Shown piece by piece: positions 27,334 to 36,653 of a stretch of DNA of 64,000 nt. A program made the position numbers and the translations under genes. The first letter of the stretch is position 1; each line of letters starts with the position of its first letter. Under the pieces are notes generated by a model. It saw only the letters and a list, made by a program, of their open reading frames with translations, had not been told where the DNA came from and searched no databases. This stretch comes from Companilactobacillus mishanensis (GTDB taxonomy: Bacteria; Bacillota; Bacilli; Lactobacillales; Lactobacillaceae), in assembly GCF_003946505.1 (NCBI RefSeq), contig NZ_RHON01000003.1, positions 62,001-126,000 of the forward strand. The letters are read 5' to 3'.

Positions 27334-28182
27334 CTAAATAATAAATGTGTTTACTTTAGGATTCATCATGCTTCTGTCATAACGTCCTGTTAGTAAGTAT
27401 GGCATTGTCTTCTTTGCGTCAACATCAGCCAACTTCAATGTGTTGTGCATTACTGATGTATCAACGTGATACCATGCTGCTCCAAGTGGTTTCAATACTT
27501 TTAATTCACCAAATGGATCATCGTCTGATGAGTTCAATTTGATGCTTAATTTTCCTGGTTCAAAGCTATCTGTAACTGTTGTACTCTGTGTTGCAACTAA
27601 TTTTACATTTGAGAAGACATTGCTTCCGTCTTCTACTTGATCCATGTCCCATGTATAGAAGAAACTGCTTGTTTCAGCTTGTGAGTTTAGAACTGATTGA
27701 GCATCGAATACTTGATGTGCCAAATCTGGTTCGTTGTAGTCACCTTTCTCCCATGATAATTCCATCAATCTTGTTCCGTGACGTTCAACAATTGCTGTAG
27801 CTGAATTATCATTTCTTCTGATTTCAAATTTATCTGCCAATTTCTTAGGGATACCGGCACCTTCACGTCCGGCTATAACTCCCTCTTCAGCACCTGGTCC
27901 ATGCAACATTAAGTTGAATGGATAAGCTCCGATCATTTTGTCATCATAATTTGCCAATACATATAATACAGCTTCCATATATGCTCGACCAAAACTAGGT
28001 TTACCCATTTGAACTGTATATCCACAAATTACTGGGGCAACTAATTTCAAAGGCTTTGGTAATAGCTTCTTCAAAACTTTCTCTGGTGCTGCATATGCGA
28101 ACATTATACCTTCCTGGTCATTCATTGATGGCAGCGTTAAGAAGTTCTTTACATCATCATCTGGTACTAAAAAACTTGCCAT
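27334..28182 (-). CDS. Acetoacetate decarboxylase family protein
   Basis: A 282-residue ADC-fold protein. GREGAGIPKKLADKFEI (about residues 111-127) matches the ADC motif that carries the Schiff-base lysine, and a LHGPGAEEG stretch precedes it. True ADC turns acetoacetate into acetone, but many family members are aldolase-dehydratases or act on other keto acids. It is the last gene of an OYE-SDR-ADC operon, 14 nt after the SDR gene. GGAGGTATGAC precedes ATG. Substrate unknown. Confidence 0.75.
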   Translation of the reverse strand: MASFLVPDDDVKNFLTLPSMNDQEGIMFAYAAPEKVLKKLLPKPLKLVAPVICGYTVQMGKPSFGRAYMEAVLYVLANYDDKMIGAYPFNLMLHGPGAEEGVIAGREGAGIPKKLADKFEIRRNDNSATAIVERHGTRLMELSWEKGDYNEPDLAHQVFDAQSVLNSQAETSSFFYTWDMDQVEDGSNVFSNVKLVATQSTTVTDSFEPGKLSIKLNSSDDDPFGELKVLKPLGAAWYHVDTSVMHNTLKLADVDAKKTMPYLLTGRYDRSMMNPKVNTFII

Positions 28183-28196
28183 TTGTCATACCTCCT

Positions 28197-29057
28197 TTAC
28201 ATTAAACCATCCATAACGTGTACATCTGGCTTGTCTCCATTTACGATACGTTTTACACGATCACCGATCATTGTGTTAAATACTGGGTGAGTCAAGATAT
28301 AGAATTCTTCATCTTCCAAAGCTTGAAATACTGTCAAAGCAATTGAATCAATCGGCATACCATTCTTGATAACAAATTCAGATACTTGTTGTCCGCCTTT
28401 AAAGACATCACTTGTGTAATATGGATCACTCGTGTCAGTGTATTGAGCTGGTCTATGTGATTCAGTATGATACAGATCTGTCTGAACGAATCCTGGGCAC
28501 ATTACGTGCATTTCAATATCAGCACCCAGACGTTGTAAGTCATATGCTGTAGCTTCTGTCATACCGACACTGGCAAATTTGCTTGCGTGATAGGCTGGCA
28601 TTCCCGGTGTATCGATCAATCCCGCAATGGAAGCAACGTTCAAAATTGCGCCATGTGTCTTTTGTTTCAACATAATAGGAATGACTTTTTGCATTGCATA
28701 AACTTGACTCATCAAGTTAACGTGCATGATCCATTCCCAGTCACGGCTTGGTAATTGCCATACAGTTCCTGGTAATGCGATACCGGCATCATTGATCAAC
28801 AAATCGATTTGATTGAATCTCTTCATTGCTTGATCAATTGCAGCATCAACATCTTCTTCTTTTGTAACGTCACCTGGGATCATCTCAACTTGAGCGCCCA
28901 TGGCAGCAATTTCCTTATAAACACGTTTCAAAGCTGGTTCATCAATATCTACTAATGCCAATTTCATCCCTCTGCGGGCACCTTCTTTGGCAATTTCTGT
29001 ACCAAATCCGTGGGCAGCACCAGTGATGAACATTACTTTATCTTTAAATTCTTTCAT
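28197..29057 (-). CDS. Short-chain dehydrogenase/reductase
   Basis: A 286-residue classical SDR. The cofactor site is FITGAAHGFGTEIA (about residues 10-23), with Asp at the end of strand 2 (ALVDID), which favours NAD(H). The NAG motif appears as NDAGIALPGT, the catalytic Ser is in LNVASIAGL, and the Tyr-x-x-x-Lys is AYHASKFA (about 155). It overlaps the flavoenzyme gene by 4 nt, so the two are coupled. It probably oxidises or reduces a hydroxyl/keto group on the same molecule the OYE enzyme reduces. Confidence 0.85.
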   Translation of the reverse strand: MKEFKDKVMFITGAAHGFGTEIAKEGARRGMKLALVDIDEPALKRVYKEIAAMGAQVEMIPGDVTKEEDVDAAIDQAMKRFNQIDLLINDAGIALPGTVWQLPSRDWEWIMHVNLMSQVYAMQKVIPIMLKQKTHGAILNVASIAGLIDTPGMPAYHASKFASVGMTEATAYDLQRLGADIEMHVMCPGFVQTDLYHTESHRPAQYTDTSDPYYTSDVFKGGQQVSEFVIKNGMPIDSIALTVFQALEDEEFYILTHPVFNTMIGDRVKRIVNGDKPDVHVMDGLM

Positions 29058-31042
29058 TCTGTTACCTCTCCTTCCCTAGTTTTAACTGAAACTGGTCCGA
29101 AAATATAAGCTTTTGTGTAACCATCTTTCATAGCGTCAGCGATTTGACCGCTTGAACTTGCATCACCAATCAATTTAGTCTGATCAAATGCTTCTACAAA
29201 TGGTTCTGTACCAGTTGCATCTGGTTTTACACCAAGTGAAAGTACAACTGTGTCAGCAGGAACTGATTTCATTGAGTGATCAATACTATTAAGAATCTTG
29301 ATACCTTGGTCGCTAGCACCGATCATTTGCTCGTTTGTCATAATTGTTGGAGCTGGATCCATCTTCTTCAATCTATTCATTTCATCCATCAATAGAGTAG
29401 GATTCATTCCTGGTCCAACTGATTTAAGTTTTTCAACGATTGTTACTTCATGACCTTCACCGATCAATTTTTCAGCGGTTTCGAGTCCTGTCATTCCTGA
29501 ACCTACAACAACTGCTTTGCCTTTAACATCAGCCTTGCCAGCTAAGTAGTCTTCTGCAGTAACAACAGTATTTCCATCCATTCCTGGTAACATTGGAATA
29601 ATTGGTTTAGCACCAGCAGCAATAAATACGCCAACTGGATCAAGTTTTTGAACAGCTTCGACTGTAGCTTTTTCATTCAAATGAACGTCGATATTTTCTC
29701 TCTTCTCAACTTGGTTGATCAAATGGTCTCTAAATAATTCAATCTTGTCTTTGAATGGAGGAACAATAGCAATATTAAGAGTTCCACCTAATTGATCTTG
29801 GTTATCGAACAATGTAACTTTGTAGCCACGATCAGCAAGTGTCTTGGAAGCTTCCATACCACCAGGTCCACCACCGATAACTACTACATTTTGACCATTT
29901 CCGTCTTTAGCAAGTGATGAGAATTCGCGTTCTCTACCCATTCTTGGGTTAACTGCACAGATGGCATGTTTACCTTCACTAAGAGCCTGGAAGCAAAGTA
30001 GGCATCCGATACATGTCGTAATTTGATCTGATTGACCAGTTCTTGCTTTGTATGACCATGCTGGATCTGCCAAACTAGCTCTGGCAATTCCGATGAAGTC
30101 TGAAGCATCTGATTCCAATAATTCTTCAGCGAATTCTGGAGTCTTGATGTTATCAACAGCGATAACTGGAACAGAAACATTTTTCTTGATTTGAGTTGAA
30201 AGATTTCTCTTCCATCCTTGTGGATATGATCCTGGTTCAATAATTGTTGGAGCACTTTCGTAGATACCACTTGAAACGTTGATAGCATCTGCACCGTAGC
30301 TCTCAATAGTACGAGCAATTTTTACAGAATCTTCAATCTTAAGTCCGCCATCAACGAATTCATCAGCTGAAATACGAACACTAACTGGGTAATCTTGACC
30401 GTTCATATATTTGATTCCGGCAATAATTTCTTGAAGAATTCTCAAACGATTGTGGAAACTGCCACCATATCTGTCCGTACGATGGTTTGAATAAGGTGAC
30501 AAGAATTGGTTGATCAAGTATCCGTGAGCAGCATGGATCTCAACACCATCAATGCCACCAGCTTTAGCAATAACGGCACCTTTGATGAATTTCTTGACCA
30601 TATCGCCAACTTCTTCAGTTGTCATTGCACGAGGTGTTTGACCAACGAATTTGTCAGCAATTGCTGAAGGAGCAATCATCTTTTGGCCACCGATCAAGTC
30701 TTCACTAGTTTCACGACCTGGATGATGTAATTGTACAAAAATTTTACAATCATACTTATGTACTGTATCTGATAATCTCTGAAGTTGAGGGATAACTTTG
30801 GGGTCAGTAACTGCCAATTGCTTGTAAGTTCCAACACCTGTGTCATCATCAACACGTGTGATTTCGGTAATGATCAAGCCTACTCCACCACGCGCACGTT
30901 CCTCATAATAACGAATCATATCATCACTAGCTTCACCATTTAGCTTGGCTAATGACACTCCAATGGCCGGCATGACAACTCTATTTTTTAAAGTTAATTT
31001 ACCAATACGACCACTTGTGAACATTTTTTTAAATTGGTTCAT
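29054..31042 (-). CDS. OYE-type NADH:flavin oxidoreductase / 2,4-dienoyl-CoA reductase-like enzyme
   Basis: A 662-residue three-domain flavoenzyme. An FMN TIM barrel (to about 340) has VQLHHPGRE and HAAHGYLINQFLSPYSNHRTDRYGG, typical of this group. A 4Fe-4S site follows with Cys in CIGCLLC and a fourth Cys 11 residues on (CAVNP). Then come an FAD/NAD domain with VVVIGGGPGGMEASKTL and a second nucleotide fold VVVGSGMTGLETAEKL. The same architecture occurs in 2,4-dienoyl-CoA reductase, BaiCD/BaiH, enoate reductases, daidzein reductase and bilirubin reductase, so it reduces an activated C=C bond of an unknown substrate. First gene of the operon. Confidence 0.85.
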   Translation of the reverse strand: MNQFKKMFTSGRIGKLTLKNRVVMPAIGVSLAKLNGEASDDMIRYYEERARGGVGLIITEITRVDDDTGVGTYKQLAVTDPKVIPQLQRLSDTVHKYDCKIFVQLHHPGRETSEDLIGGQKMIAPSAIADKFVGQTPRAMTTEEVGDMVKKFIKGAVIAKAGGIDGVEIHAAHGYLINQFLSPYSNHRTDRYGGSFHNRLRILQEIIAGIKYMNGQDYPVSVRISADEFVDGGLKIEDSVKIARTIESYGADAINVSSGIYESAPTIIEPGSYPQGWKRNLSTQIKKNVSVPVIAVDNIKTPEFAEELLESDASDFIGIARASLADPAWSYKARTGQSDQITTCIGCLLCFQALSEGKHAICAVNPRMGREREFSSLAKDGNGQNVVVIGGGPGGMEASKTLADRGYKVTLFDNQDQLGGTLNIAIVPPFKDKIELFRDHLINQVEKRENIDVHLNEKATVEAVQKLDPVGVFIAAGAKPIIPMLPGMDGNTVVTAEDYLAGKADVKGKAVVVGSGMTGLETAEKLIGEGHEVTIVEKLKSVGPGMNPTLLMDEMNRLKKMDPAPTIMTNEQMIGASDQGIKILNSIDHSMKSVPADTVVLSLGVKPDATGTEPFVEAFDQTKLIGDASSSGQIADAMKDGYTKAYIFGPVSVKTREGEVTE

Positions 31043-31139
31043 TTAAACTACCTCCTTGTCATGAATGCGATTTCATCACTGTCTTTACAATACATTTGGC
31101 CAAAGGTATTATAAAGATACTTACTGAACAAGGATTTAT

Positions 31140-31163
31140 AGTCATGACTGTGCAGTTTGCACA
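31140..31163. promoter_or_regulatory. Inverted repeats in the divergent promoter region
   Basis: AGTCATGACT (31140-31149) is a perfect palindrome and runs directly into TGTGCA-GTT-TGCACA (31149-31163), a second perfect inverted repeat. Both lie between the OYE operon and the PucR-type gene and are good candidate operators for that regulator. Confidence 0.5.
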
Positions 31164-31242
31164 ATATTCTTGTCCGACAACGACTCTCACTGTTCAAAAA
31201 AAAATTAAAATAGTGAAATCTTTATCAAGGAGAGTAACTAAA

Positions 31243-32745
31243 ATGAAGCTGAGCGAGCTAATAAGCCTGTTATCACACCATTTCATCATTGGTCACGTAA
31301 AGATCGACACCGAGACTGATATCAATAAAATCCAGATCAAACCTAAGCAAATTAGCGTTACGGATCCTGGGATTCTTTATATTGGTCGTAATCAAGTAGA
31401 AGGCGGACCACTTGAGCTGTTAAATTATACTAACAATATCGAAAATTCTGCCGTGGTTCTCTGTCCTTGTCAGGTCAACCAGTCTGACAGTGTGTTAGCG
31501 AACGAACCATTGATCCAAATTTTTAACCAGGCCAATACCATTTTGGAAAACGACCAAAATACTTCGTCAGTTATCGCCAATTTAGCAATGAATGCCGTAA
31601 CGGATGACTTACAAACAAGCATCAACCGTGCTGCTGAGACTGTGCATAATTCACTGTTGATAATTGACCCCAATTATCAAGTATTGTTGCATTCAACTGA
31701 ATTCGGCTTCTCTGACCCTCTGTGGAGTCAAATCATAAATCAGGGTTACTGTAGCTATGACTTCATTGCCGCCGTTAAACACATAATTAGAACTCAATCG
31801 GACAGTAATTTAGCCGTCTACGATGTTCCCTGTCCCAAATCACCATATCATCGTCGAGTCACCAACCTTTATAACAAAGGAAAGCTATTGGGATTCATGC
31901 TGATGTTCGATGATCACACACCGTTCGCCGATAACACTTCAAAAATTTTGCCAAAAGTCGGTCAAATATTGGCTGGGGAACTTGTGCGTAACCACGTGGC
32001 CGCCCCAACAGAAAACAACCGAGATAGACTTTTAAACACCTTATTAACAGAACAGCAAACTCAAAACTTTCGAAACATCTTTGCCGCACAGCACATGGAA
32101 TTACCGAAGACAATGGTAGTTTTAACCTGTTTACCACTAAATAAGCAGCCATTGAATGGCGTGCAACAACAAGTAAAACGACATTTGAGCATGCAATTCC
32201 CAGATACACTGTCCACAACTTATCAACATCATCTATTAGCGTTAGTGCCACTGACACTGACCCAATATCACAGCCATCAATTCCAGCAACTACTAGAACA
32301 AATAGCTAAAGATACCAGATGTAAAATTTTCGTCTCAACATTCTACAACAATCCAAGCGACACAAAAGCCGCCTTCGTAGTCTGCAAAATAACTATGAAA
32401 TTATCACAATCACCAGAACCAGTTATATTCTGTGAAGACCAATACTTCGATTTAATGTTAGCCAGAATAAACCACGACGCAATCTTGCCATTCTTCATAG
32501 ATCCAACAATCCAAACATTGCAGAATTACGATGTGGAAAACGAAACAGAATTGTTAACAACCTTATTAACATACCTACAACAAGACGGAAACCTATCCCA
32601 CACAGCCGATACACTCTACATACACCGCAACACATTGCACAACCGACTAGAAAGAATAAACGAATTGACCGCAATAGATTTAAAAGACGCCAATACCAGA
32701 TTCAAACTACTGTGCAGTTTTAAGATAAAAGAGTATGTACATTAA
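31243..32745 (+). CDS. PucR/CdaR-type transcriptional regulator
   Basis: A 500-residue protein from ATG 31243 (GGAGA 9 nt upstream). The frame is open a further 49 codons upstream but that part overlaps the promoter region and has no ribosome site. The N-terminal domain (about 1-120) is PucR-like, and a GGDEF-related degenerate middle domain is possible. The C-terminal helix-turn-helix is DGNLSHTADTLYIHRNTLHNRLERINELTAIDL, the PucR/CdaR HTH_30 signature. It is divergent from the OYE-SDR-ADC operon and is the obvious candidate for its control. Effector unknown. Confidence 0.8.
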   Translation: MKLSELISLLSHHFIIGHVKIDTETDINKIQIKPKQISVTDPGILYIGRNQVEGGPLELLNYTNNIENSAVVLCPCQVNQSDSVLANEPLIQIFNQANTILENDQNTSSVIANLAMNAVTDDLQTSINRAAETVHNSLLIIDPNYQVLLHSTEFGFSDPLWSQIINQGYCSYDFIAAVKHIIRTQSDSNLAVYDVPCPKSPYHRRVTNLYNKGKLLGFMLMFDDHTPFADNTSKILPKVGQILAGELVRNHVAAPTENNRDRLLNTLLTEQQTQNFRNIFAAQHMELPKTMVVLTCLPLNKQPLNGVQQQVKRHLSMQFPDTLSTTYQHHLLALVPLTLTQYHSHQFQQLLEQIAKDTRCKIFVSTFYNNPSDTKAAFVVCKITMKLSQSPEPVIFCEDQYFDLMLARINHDAILPFFIDPTIQTLQNYDVENETELLTTLLTYLQQDGNLSHTADTLYIHRNTLHNRLERINELTAIDLKDANTRFKLLCSFKIKEYVH

Positions 32746-32756
32746 TAGAACACAAA

Positions 32757-32787
32757 AAAAAAGAGCAGAAAATTCTGCTCTTTTTGT
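32757..32787. terminator. Bidirectional terminator
   Basis: AAAAAGAGCAGAA / TTCTGCTCTTTTT forms a perfect 13-bp stem between the convergent regulator and amidase genes. Confidence 0.85.
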
Positions 32788-32918
32788 ATGTAAATTTTTT
32801 CTAGCCTATCACAGATTCTATATATTAGTATCCACACTAAATCCAAAATAAAATATGCATACCCATTAATAAGTAAATTAAAGCATCTGCTGAACACCAT
32901 TCTTCGGAATCGGCATCC

Positions 32919-34577
32919 TTAATCACCCAAAGCAGCAGCTTTAACTTTAAACTGGCCGTTTGATTCGAAATACTGACCGACTGACAACAAAAGTCGATCC
33001 TGGTTACGTGCAGCATTAAACTGTATCCCCAATGGCAGTCCATCAGAAGAAACATAAGTAGGCAAACTAATAGCAGGCTCTCCGGTCAAATTAGCTTGTT
33101 GAGTAAACGGTGTATAAGTCAAAGCAGGTAACCATTGCTTATACACAAGGTCAGATTTCTGCTGTTTAGTCATCTTGTCGATTCGCTTGATAGCTGAAAT
33201 ATCAGAATCTTTCATAATCGTATCGTTAACTTTTGGTGCCGTATAAGCGTTTGTAGGTGTTAGGAACAGTTGATATTTCTGGTGGAATTCCTCCATTTTA
33301 TCAGTCGCAGCATCAATAGAATCCCAGGCAGCTTTGTAATCAGCTTCGTCTGTATCTTTCCCGTATTGATACAAAGCCCAAGTAGTCCAATCAACATCGT
33401 CTATTTGCAGATGACGTTTTTGTTGAGCCATCGACAACTTATCAATACTGTCCATCCCTTCACTACCCAATGTGTAGTAGTTGTGCATAAGTTTTACACC
33501 GTCAATTGGATAGGCAACTTTATCCACCTCAAATCCTCTATCTCGTAAAAATTTAACTGCGTTTTCCACAGCTTTTACCGCGTCAGAACTGACTGAAGTT
33601 TTAACTGGAGACTGCGTTGTATAAGCAATTCTAATTTTATCCGGTTTGAATGGAACATCAGGTAGATCCACATCAACCAGGTTGTTGAAAAGTTTTACCG
33701 TGTCAGTCATATTCTTCGTTTCAGCAAAATGACTAGTTTGAACATGATGAACTTCTTTACTCCATTTCATGATACCAGGGGACGGTTTCAGTCCCACGAT
33801 TCCATTCCATGATGCAGGAATTCTGATTGAACCACCGGCATCACTACCCGTAGCTACTGGAGCATATCCCGCGGCAACTCCTGAGGCTGACCCACCAGAT
33901 GAACCACCTGATTGATAATTTGGATTCCAAGCATTACCTGTCGGACCATATAGTTTCGAATTTGTAATATTTTTTAGACCAAGCTCTGGATAATTAGTCT
34001 GACCAACAATGATGAATCCAGCATCTTGGAATGCCTTGGTGACATCACTATTTTTGTCAGCAACGATATCTTTTGCATAAATCAATCCGTTAGATGCACT
34101 ACCGCCGACTATTTTGTGCCCCAATCCCTTAAGTAAAAGTGGCACTCCATAAAATGGTTGACCTGTATCTTTTAACTCAGACGCTTCTTGCAAGGCTTGA
34201 TTCTTACGAAGCGTGATCATCGCATGTAACTCAGGATCTTTAGCTGCGATTTCTTGATAGGCGAAATTGACCAATTGTACGCTAGTGACTTTTCCACTAC
34301 GCACAGCTTGAGCCAATTCAGTCGCAGTACTGTTTTCATAGTCCTGCAATGTAAAATCTGATACTGCTGATTCTTTTGCAGTATTAGTCGTATTGATATC
34401 AGTTGAAGCATTTGTTTCAGGGTTCTGTGTAGCTGTAGTCGATCCAGTTTCCTCTGGTGCTGGTGCCGAGACACTCGTGGTAGTCGCAAAGACCAAGTTG
34501 GCAGGAATACTCATTGCCGCGACCGCCAAGACAGTCGAAAATCTTATCAGATATTTTCCCCAATTATGCTTACTCAT
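32919..34577 (-). CDS. Secreted amidase-signature-family hydrolase
   Basis: A 552-residue amidase-signature enzyme. A signal peptide runs to about residue 31 (LVFATTT), followed by a Ser/Thr/Glu-rich linker to about 70. The catalytic Lys should be in VPLLLKGLGHKI, the cis-Ser in the GGSSGGSASGVAAG glycine-rich signature, and the nucleophile Ser in GSDAGGSIRIPASWNG. The family hydrolyses amide bonds; an exported form may act on peptides, wall amides or environmental amides. ATG 34577 follows AAAGGGG. A strong cre site lies upstream. Some secreted lactobacillus homologues are longer and carry wall-binding domains; none is seen here. Confidence 0.8.
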   Translation of the reverse strand: MSKHNWGKYLIRFSTVLAVAAMSIPANLVFATTTSVSAPAPEETGSTTATQNPETNASTDINTTNTAKESAVSDFTLQDYENSTATELAQAVRSGKVTSVQLVNFAYQEIAAKDPELHAMITLRKNQALQEASELKDTGQPFYGVPLLLKGLGHKIVGGSASNGLIYAKDIVADKNSDVTKAFQDAGFIIVGQTNYPELGLKNITNSKLYGPTGNAWNPNYQSGGSSGGSASGVAAGYAPVATGSDAGGSIRIPASWNGIVGLKPSPGIMKWSKEVHHVQTSHFAETKNMTDTVKLFNNLVDVDLPDVPFKPDKIRIAYTTQSPVKTSVSSDAVKAVENAVKFLRDRGFEVDKVAYPIDGVKLMHNYYTLGSEGMDSIDKLSMAQQKRHLQIDDVDWTTWALYQYGKDTDEADYKAAWDSIDAATDKMEEFHQKYQLFLTPTNAYTAPKVNDTIMKDSDISAIKRIDKMTKQQKSDLVYKQWLPALTYTPFTQQANLTGEPAISLPTYVSSDGLPLGIQFNAARNQDRLLLSVGQYFESNGQFKVKAAALGD

Positions 34578-34617
34578 TACTTACCCCTTTCAAAACTGTT
34601 TTCAGCTATAAAACTAC

Positions 34618-34631
34618 GGTATGCGTTTACA
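34618..34631. promoter_or_regulatory. cre (CcpA) site of the amidase gene
   Basis: On the - strand TGTAAACGCATACC matches 13 of 14 positions of the cre consensus and lies 41-54 nt before the amidase start, so repression by CcpA on good sugars is likely. Confidence 0.6.
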
Positions 34632-34675
34632 TTTGTCAATTACAGCTTTTAGGTAAGAATTAGTCTATAAAAACA

Positions 34676-34710
34676 CAAAAAGTGACAAGGGAAAGTTACC
34701 TTTGTCACTT
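34676..34710 (-). terminator. Terminator of the toxin-antitoxin operon
   Basis: AAGTGACAA / TTGTCACTT with an imperfect upper stem, followed by T5 on the - strand, 15 nt after the toxin stop. Confidence 0.75.
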
Positions 34711-34724
34711 AGTTTTTAATCAAT

Positions 34725-34982
34725 TTAATAGTGTTCTTTAACAGAATATATAAATAATGTGTCATCGACATATTTATAAATCATTCTATGTTCACTCGTG
34801 ATTTTTCTCGACCATTTTGATGAAAGATTGTATTTTAAAGGTTCTGGTTTACCAATACCCTCAAAAGGTTCCTGTTTGATATCTTTGATCAATCTATTTA
34901 TTTTCTTAATGACTGAGTATTGATTTTGTTGATGCCAATAAAGATAGTCATTCCAAGCTTCCTCAGTCCACAGTATTTTCAT
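34725..34982 (-). CDS. yoeB: YoeB-type mRNA interferase toxin
   Basis: An 85-residue RelE-superfamily toxin. It starts KILWTEEAWNDYLYWHQQN and holds INRLIKDI, PFEGIGKPEPLKYNL and WSRKITSEHRMIYKY. The terminal His-Tyr (KEHY) with the preceding Arg and Glu residues forms the YoeB active site. YoeB cuts mRNA at the ribosomal A site. Its start overlaps the antitoxin gene by 20 nt, so translation is coupled. Length matches E. coli YoeB (84). Confidence 0.9.
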   Translation of the reverse strand: MKILWTEEAWNDYLYWHQQNQYSVIKKINRLIKDIKQEPFEGIGKPEPLKYNLSSKWSRKITSEHRMIYKYVDDTLFIYSVKEHY

Positions 34983-35241
34983 TATTTACCTCAAATAACT
35001 TGTGCTCTTTACCCTTATCTGCCGCAAACTGTTCATCACCTGAGTTAATTTTATCCATCAAATACTTGTTGGACAATACTGCCATTGTTTCCATCATCGA
35101 ATCATAATCAGATTTACTCAACACAACAACATCATCCTCACTATTTTTGCTCGTAACGATCAGCGGTTCGTTATTATCATTTACGTTCTTCATATATTTT
35201 TTCAATTGTTGTCTAAAATTAGAATAGTTTACTGCATCCAT
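34963..35241 (-). CDS. yefM: YefM-type antitoxin
   Basis: A 92-residue PhD/YefM antitoxin from ATG 35241 (GAGGTG upstream): MDAVNYSNFRQQLKKYMKNVND is the DNA-binding N-terminus, PLIVTSKNSEDDVVVLSKSDYDSMMET the core, and the acidic unstructured C-terminus wraps the toxin. It binds YoeB and represses the operon. Its operator with two TGTACA boxes is at 35254-35275. Confidence 0.9.
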   Translation of the reverse strand: MDAVNYSNFRQQLKKYMKNVNDNNEPLIVTSKNSEDDVVVLSKSDYDSMMETMAVLSNKYLMDKINSGDEQFAADKGKEHKLFEVNNENTVD

Positions 35242-35253
35242 AACGTTCACCTC

Positions 35254-35275
35254 GTTGTACAAAATATTGTACAAC
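35254..35275. promoter_or_regulatory. YefM-YoeB operator
   Basis: GTTGTACAA and TTGTACAAC form a 9-bp inverted repeat separated by AATA, 13 nt upstream of yefM. Each arm holds TGTACA, the hexamer known to be bound by YefM. Confidence 0.7.
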
Positions 35276-35363
35276 CATTACTTTGATAATCAAACTATTT
35301 TTAAACTTTTCCTTTCGATTGTTTATACAATAAATTACGCAACTATTTGAAATAGTTCTCCAC

Positions 35364-35395
35364 AAAAAAAGAGCTGAGATAATAATCTCAACTCT
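35364..35395 (-). terminator. Terminator of the metal-transport/gtrA operon
   Basis: On the - strand AGAGTTGAGA pairs with TCTCAGCTCT (one T-G pair), followed by T7. It overlaps the last bases before the gtrA stop codon. Confidence 0.75.
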
Positions 35396-35396
35396 G

Positions 35397-35828
35397 TTAT
35401 TTTTCATTTCTATCAAACTTTTCTTTCTGACGGAAAATAATAAATTTACTAAAAATATAATTTAAGACGACAACAACAACGTTCGCAATAATTTTGACGA
35501 TCATTTCATTACCATGTAGCAACGAAACACCAATTGTCATAGTACTTTGATCGATGACCCATGATGCGGCACGGAATAGGAAAAATGATCCCATTTCGAT
35601 CAAGAACGCCTTGCGTGTTTCTGTATGGGAGTCGAAGACCCAAAGTTTGTTGGTCACATATGCGAATAAAACGGATAGGAAATATGCCACTACGTTAGCA
35701 ATTTGATAATTCCATTTCAACGGATAAGTGAATAACCAGAAGCATCCAATATTAACTAATGTCGTCAATACTCCGAAAAACAAATAGGGTATTGCGTCTT
35801 TATATTTAATCCATAATCTTTCTATCAT
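35397..35828 (-). CDS. GtrA family membrane protein
   Basis: A 143-residue protein with four helices, starting MIERLWIKYKDAIPYLFFGVLTTLVNIGCFW; YFLSVLFAYVTNKLWVF is the conserved GtrA motif. GtrA-like proteins are proposed flippases for undecaprenyl-phosphate sugars used to decorate wall polymers. ATG 35828 has AGGGAG about 12 nt upstream; a TTG at 35864 would overlap the ABC permease gene. It follows the metal permease by 17 nt and may be co-transcribed, without an obvious functional link. Confidence 0.75.
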   Translation of the reverse strand: MIERLWIKYKDAIPYLFFGVLTTLVNIGCFWLFTYPLKWNYQIANVVAYFLSVLFAYVTNKLWVFDSHTETRKAFLIEMGSFFLFRAASWVIDQSTMTIGVSLLHGNEMIVKIIANVVVVVLNYIFSKFIIFRQKEKFDRNEK

Positions 35829-35845
35829 AAAGCGTTTGATTCTCC

Positions 35846-36643
35846 CTAGTGACTTAGTTTCCAATTTTTGTAGGATAGACCTAAGAAATATGCAATAACT
35901 TCAAAGGCTGATATGAAGAATGTGACTGGCCAGTTTGTTACGAAGGCTAAATACAAGCCTAACCAAACGCCGGCTAGTGACAATCCAACTGAAACCATAA
36001 GTAACTTCGGAACTGAGTGTACCAAATATCTGGCGGTTGCACCAGGTAAAGTTAGTAAAACAAACACTAGCAATGATCCTACAATTTGGGCACCGATACT
36101 TACACTTAACGCTAAAGTAATCAAGAAGATCACTGATAACAATCGTGTGTTGAGTCCTGATGCACGAGCACCAATATGATCGAATGAATCGAACGCCAAT
36201 GGTTTATAACAAATAATAAAAATCACGATAACGAATAATGCCAAAATTAGTAACTGGTGAACTTCTTTAGCACTGATACCAACGATACTACCGAATAAGA
36301 TGTTTGTCGCATAACTACTGGATTCTGATGACAGCGACAGGAACAATATTCCTAAACCAATAAATAATGATGATATCGCACTGATCGATGCTTCACGTCG
36401 AGATGATTCAGTACTCAAACTACCTACAGCAATCGAACTTACTAAGGTAAAAATTATCATCCCTGCTAATGGAGAAATACCAACAAGTATCCCAAAAGCT
36501 GCACCAGCAAAACCTATTTCAGACAACGTGTGAGAAAGAAATGACATATTTCTTGAAACTACGAACACGCCAACGATTCCGGCTGTTATTGCAATAAAAG
36601 TACTGGCAATAAAGGCTTCTTGCATAAATTCATATCCAAACAT
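35846..36643 (-). CDS. Zn/Mn ABC transporter permease (ZnuB/MtsC family)
   Basis: A 265-residue ABC-3 permease with eight or so helices. It begins MFGYEFMQEAFIASTFIAITAGIVGVFVVSRNMSFLSHTLSEIGFAG, with the SHTLSEIGFAG segment that is conserved in zinc/manganese permeases. ATG 36643 has GGAGG 5 nt upstream; the frame is open to 36688 but overlaps the ATPase gene. Works with the ATPase and binding protein directly upstream. Confidence 0.85.
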   Translation of the reverse strand: MFGYEFMQEAFIASTFIAITAGIVGVFVVSRNMSFLSHTLSEIGFAGAAFGILVGISPLAGMIIFTLVSSIAVGSLSTESSRREASISAISSLFIGLGILFLSLSSESSSYATNILFGSIVGISAKEVHQLLILALFVIVIFIICYKPLAFDSFDHIGARASGLNTRLLSVIFLITLALSVSIGAQIVGSLLVFVLLTLPGATARYLVHSVPKLLMVSVGLSLAGVWLGLYLAFVTNWPVTFFISAFEVIAYFLGLSYKNWKLSH

Positions 36644-36653
36644 GTTATCCTCC

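Noticed and set aside
27334..31042. Calling the OYE-SDR genes an equol (daidzein reductase) or bile-acid cluster
   Set aside because: Only the enzyme classes agree; the racemase, tetrahydrodaidzein reductase or other bai genes are absent and an ADC-like gene is present.
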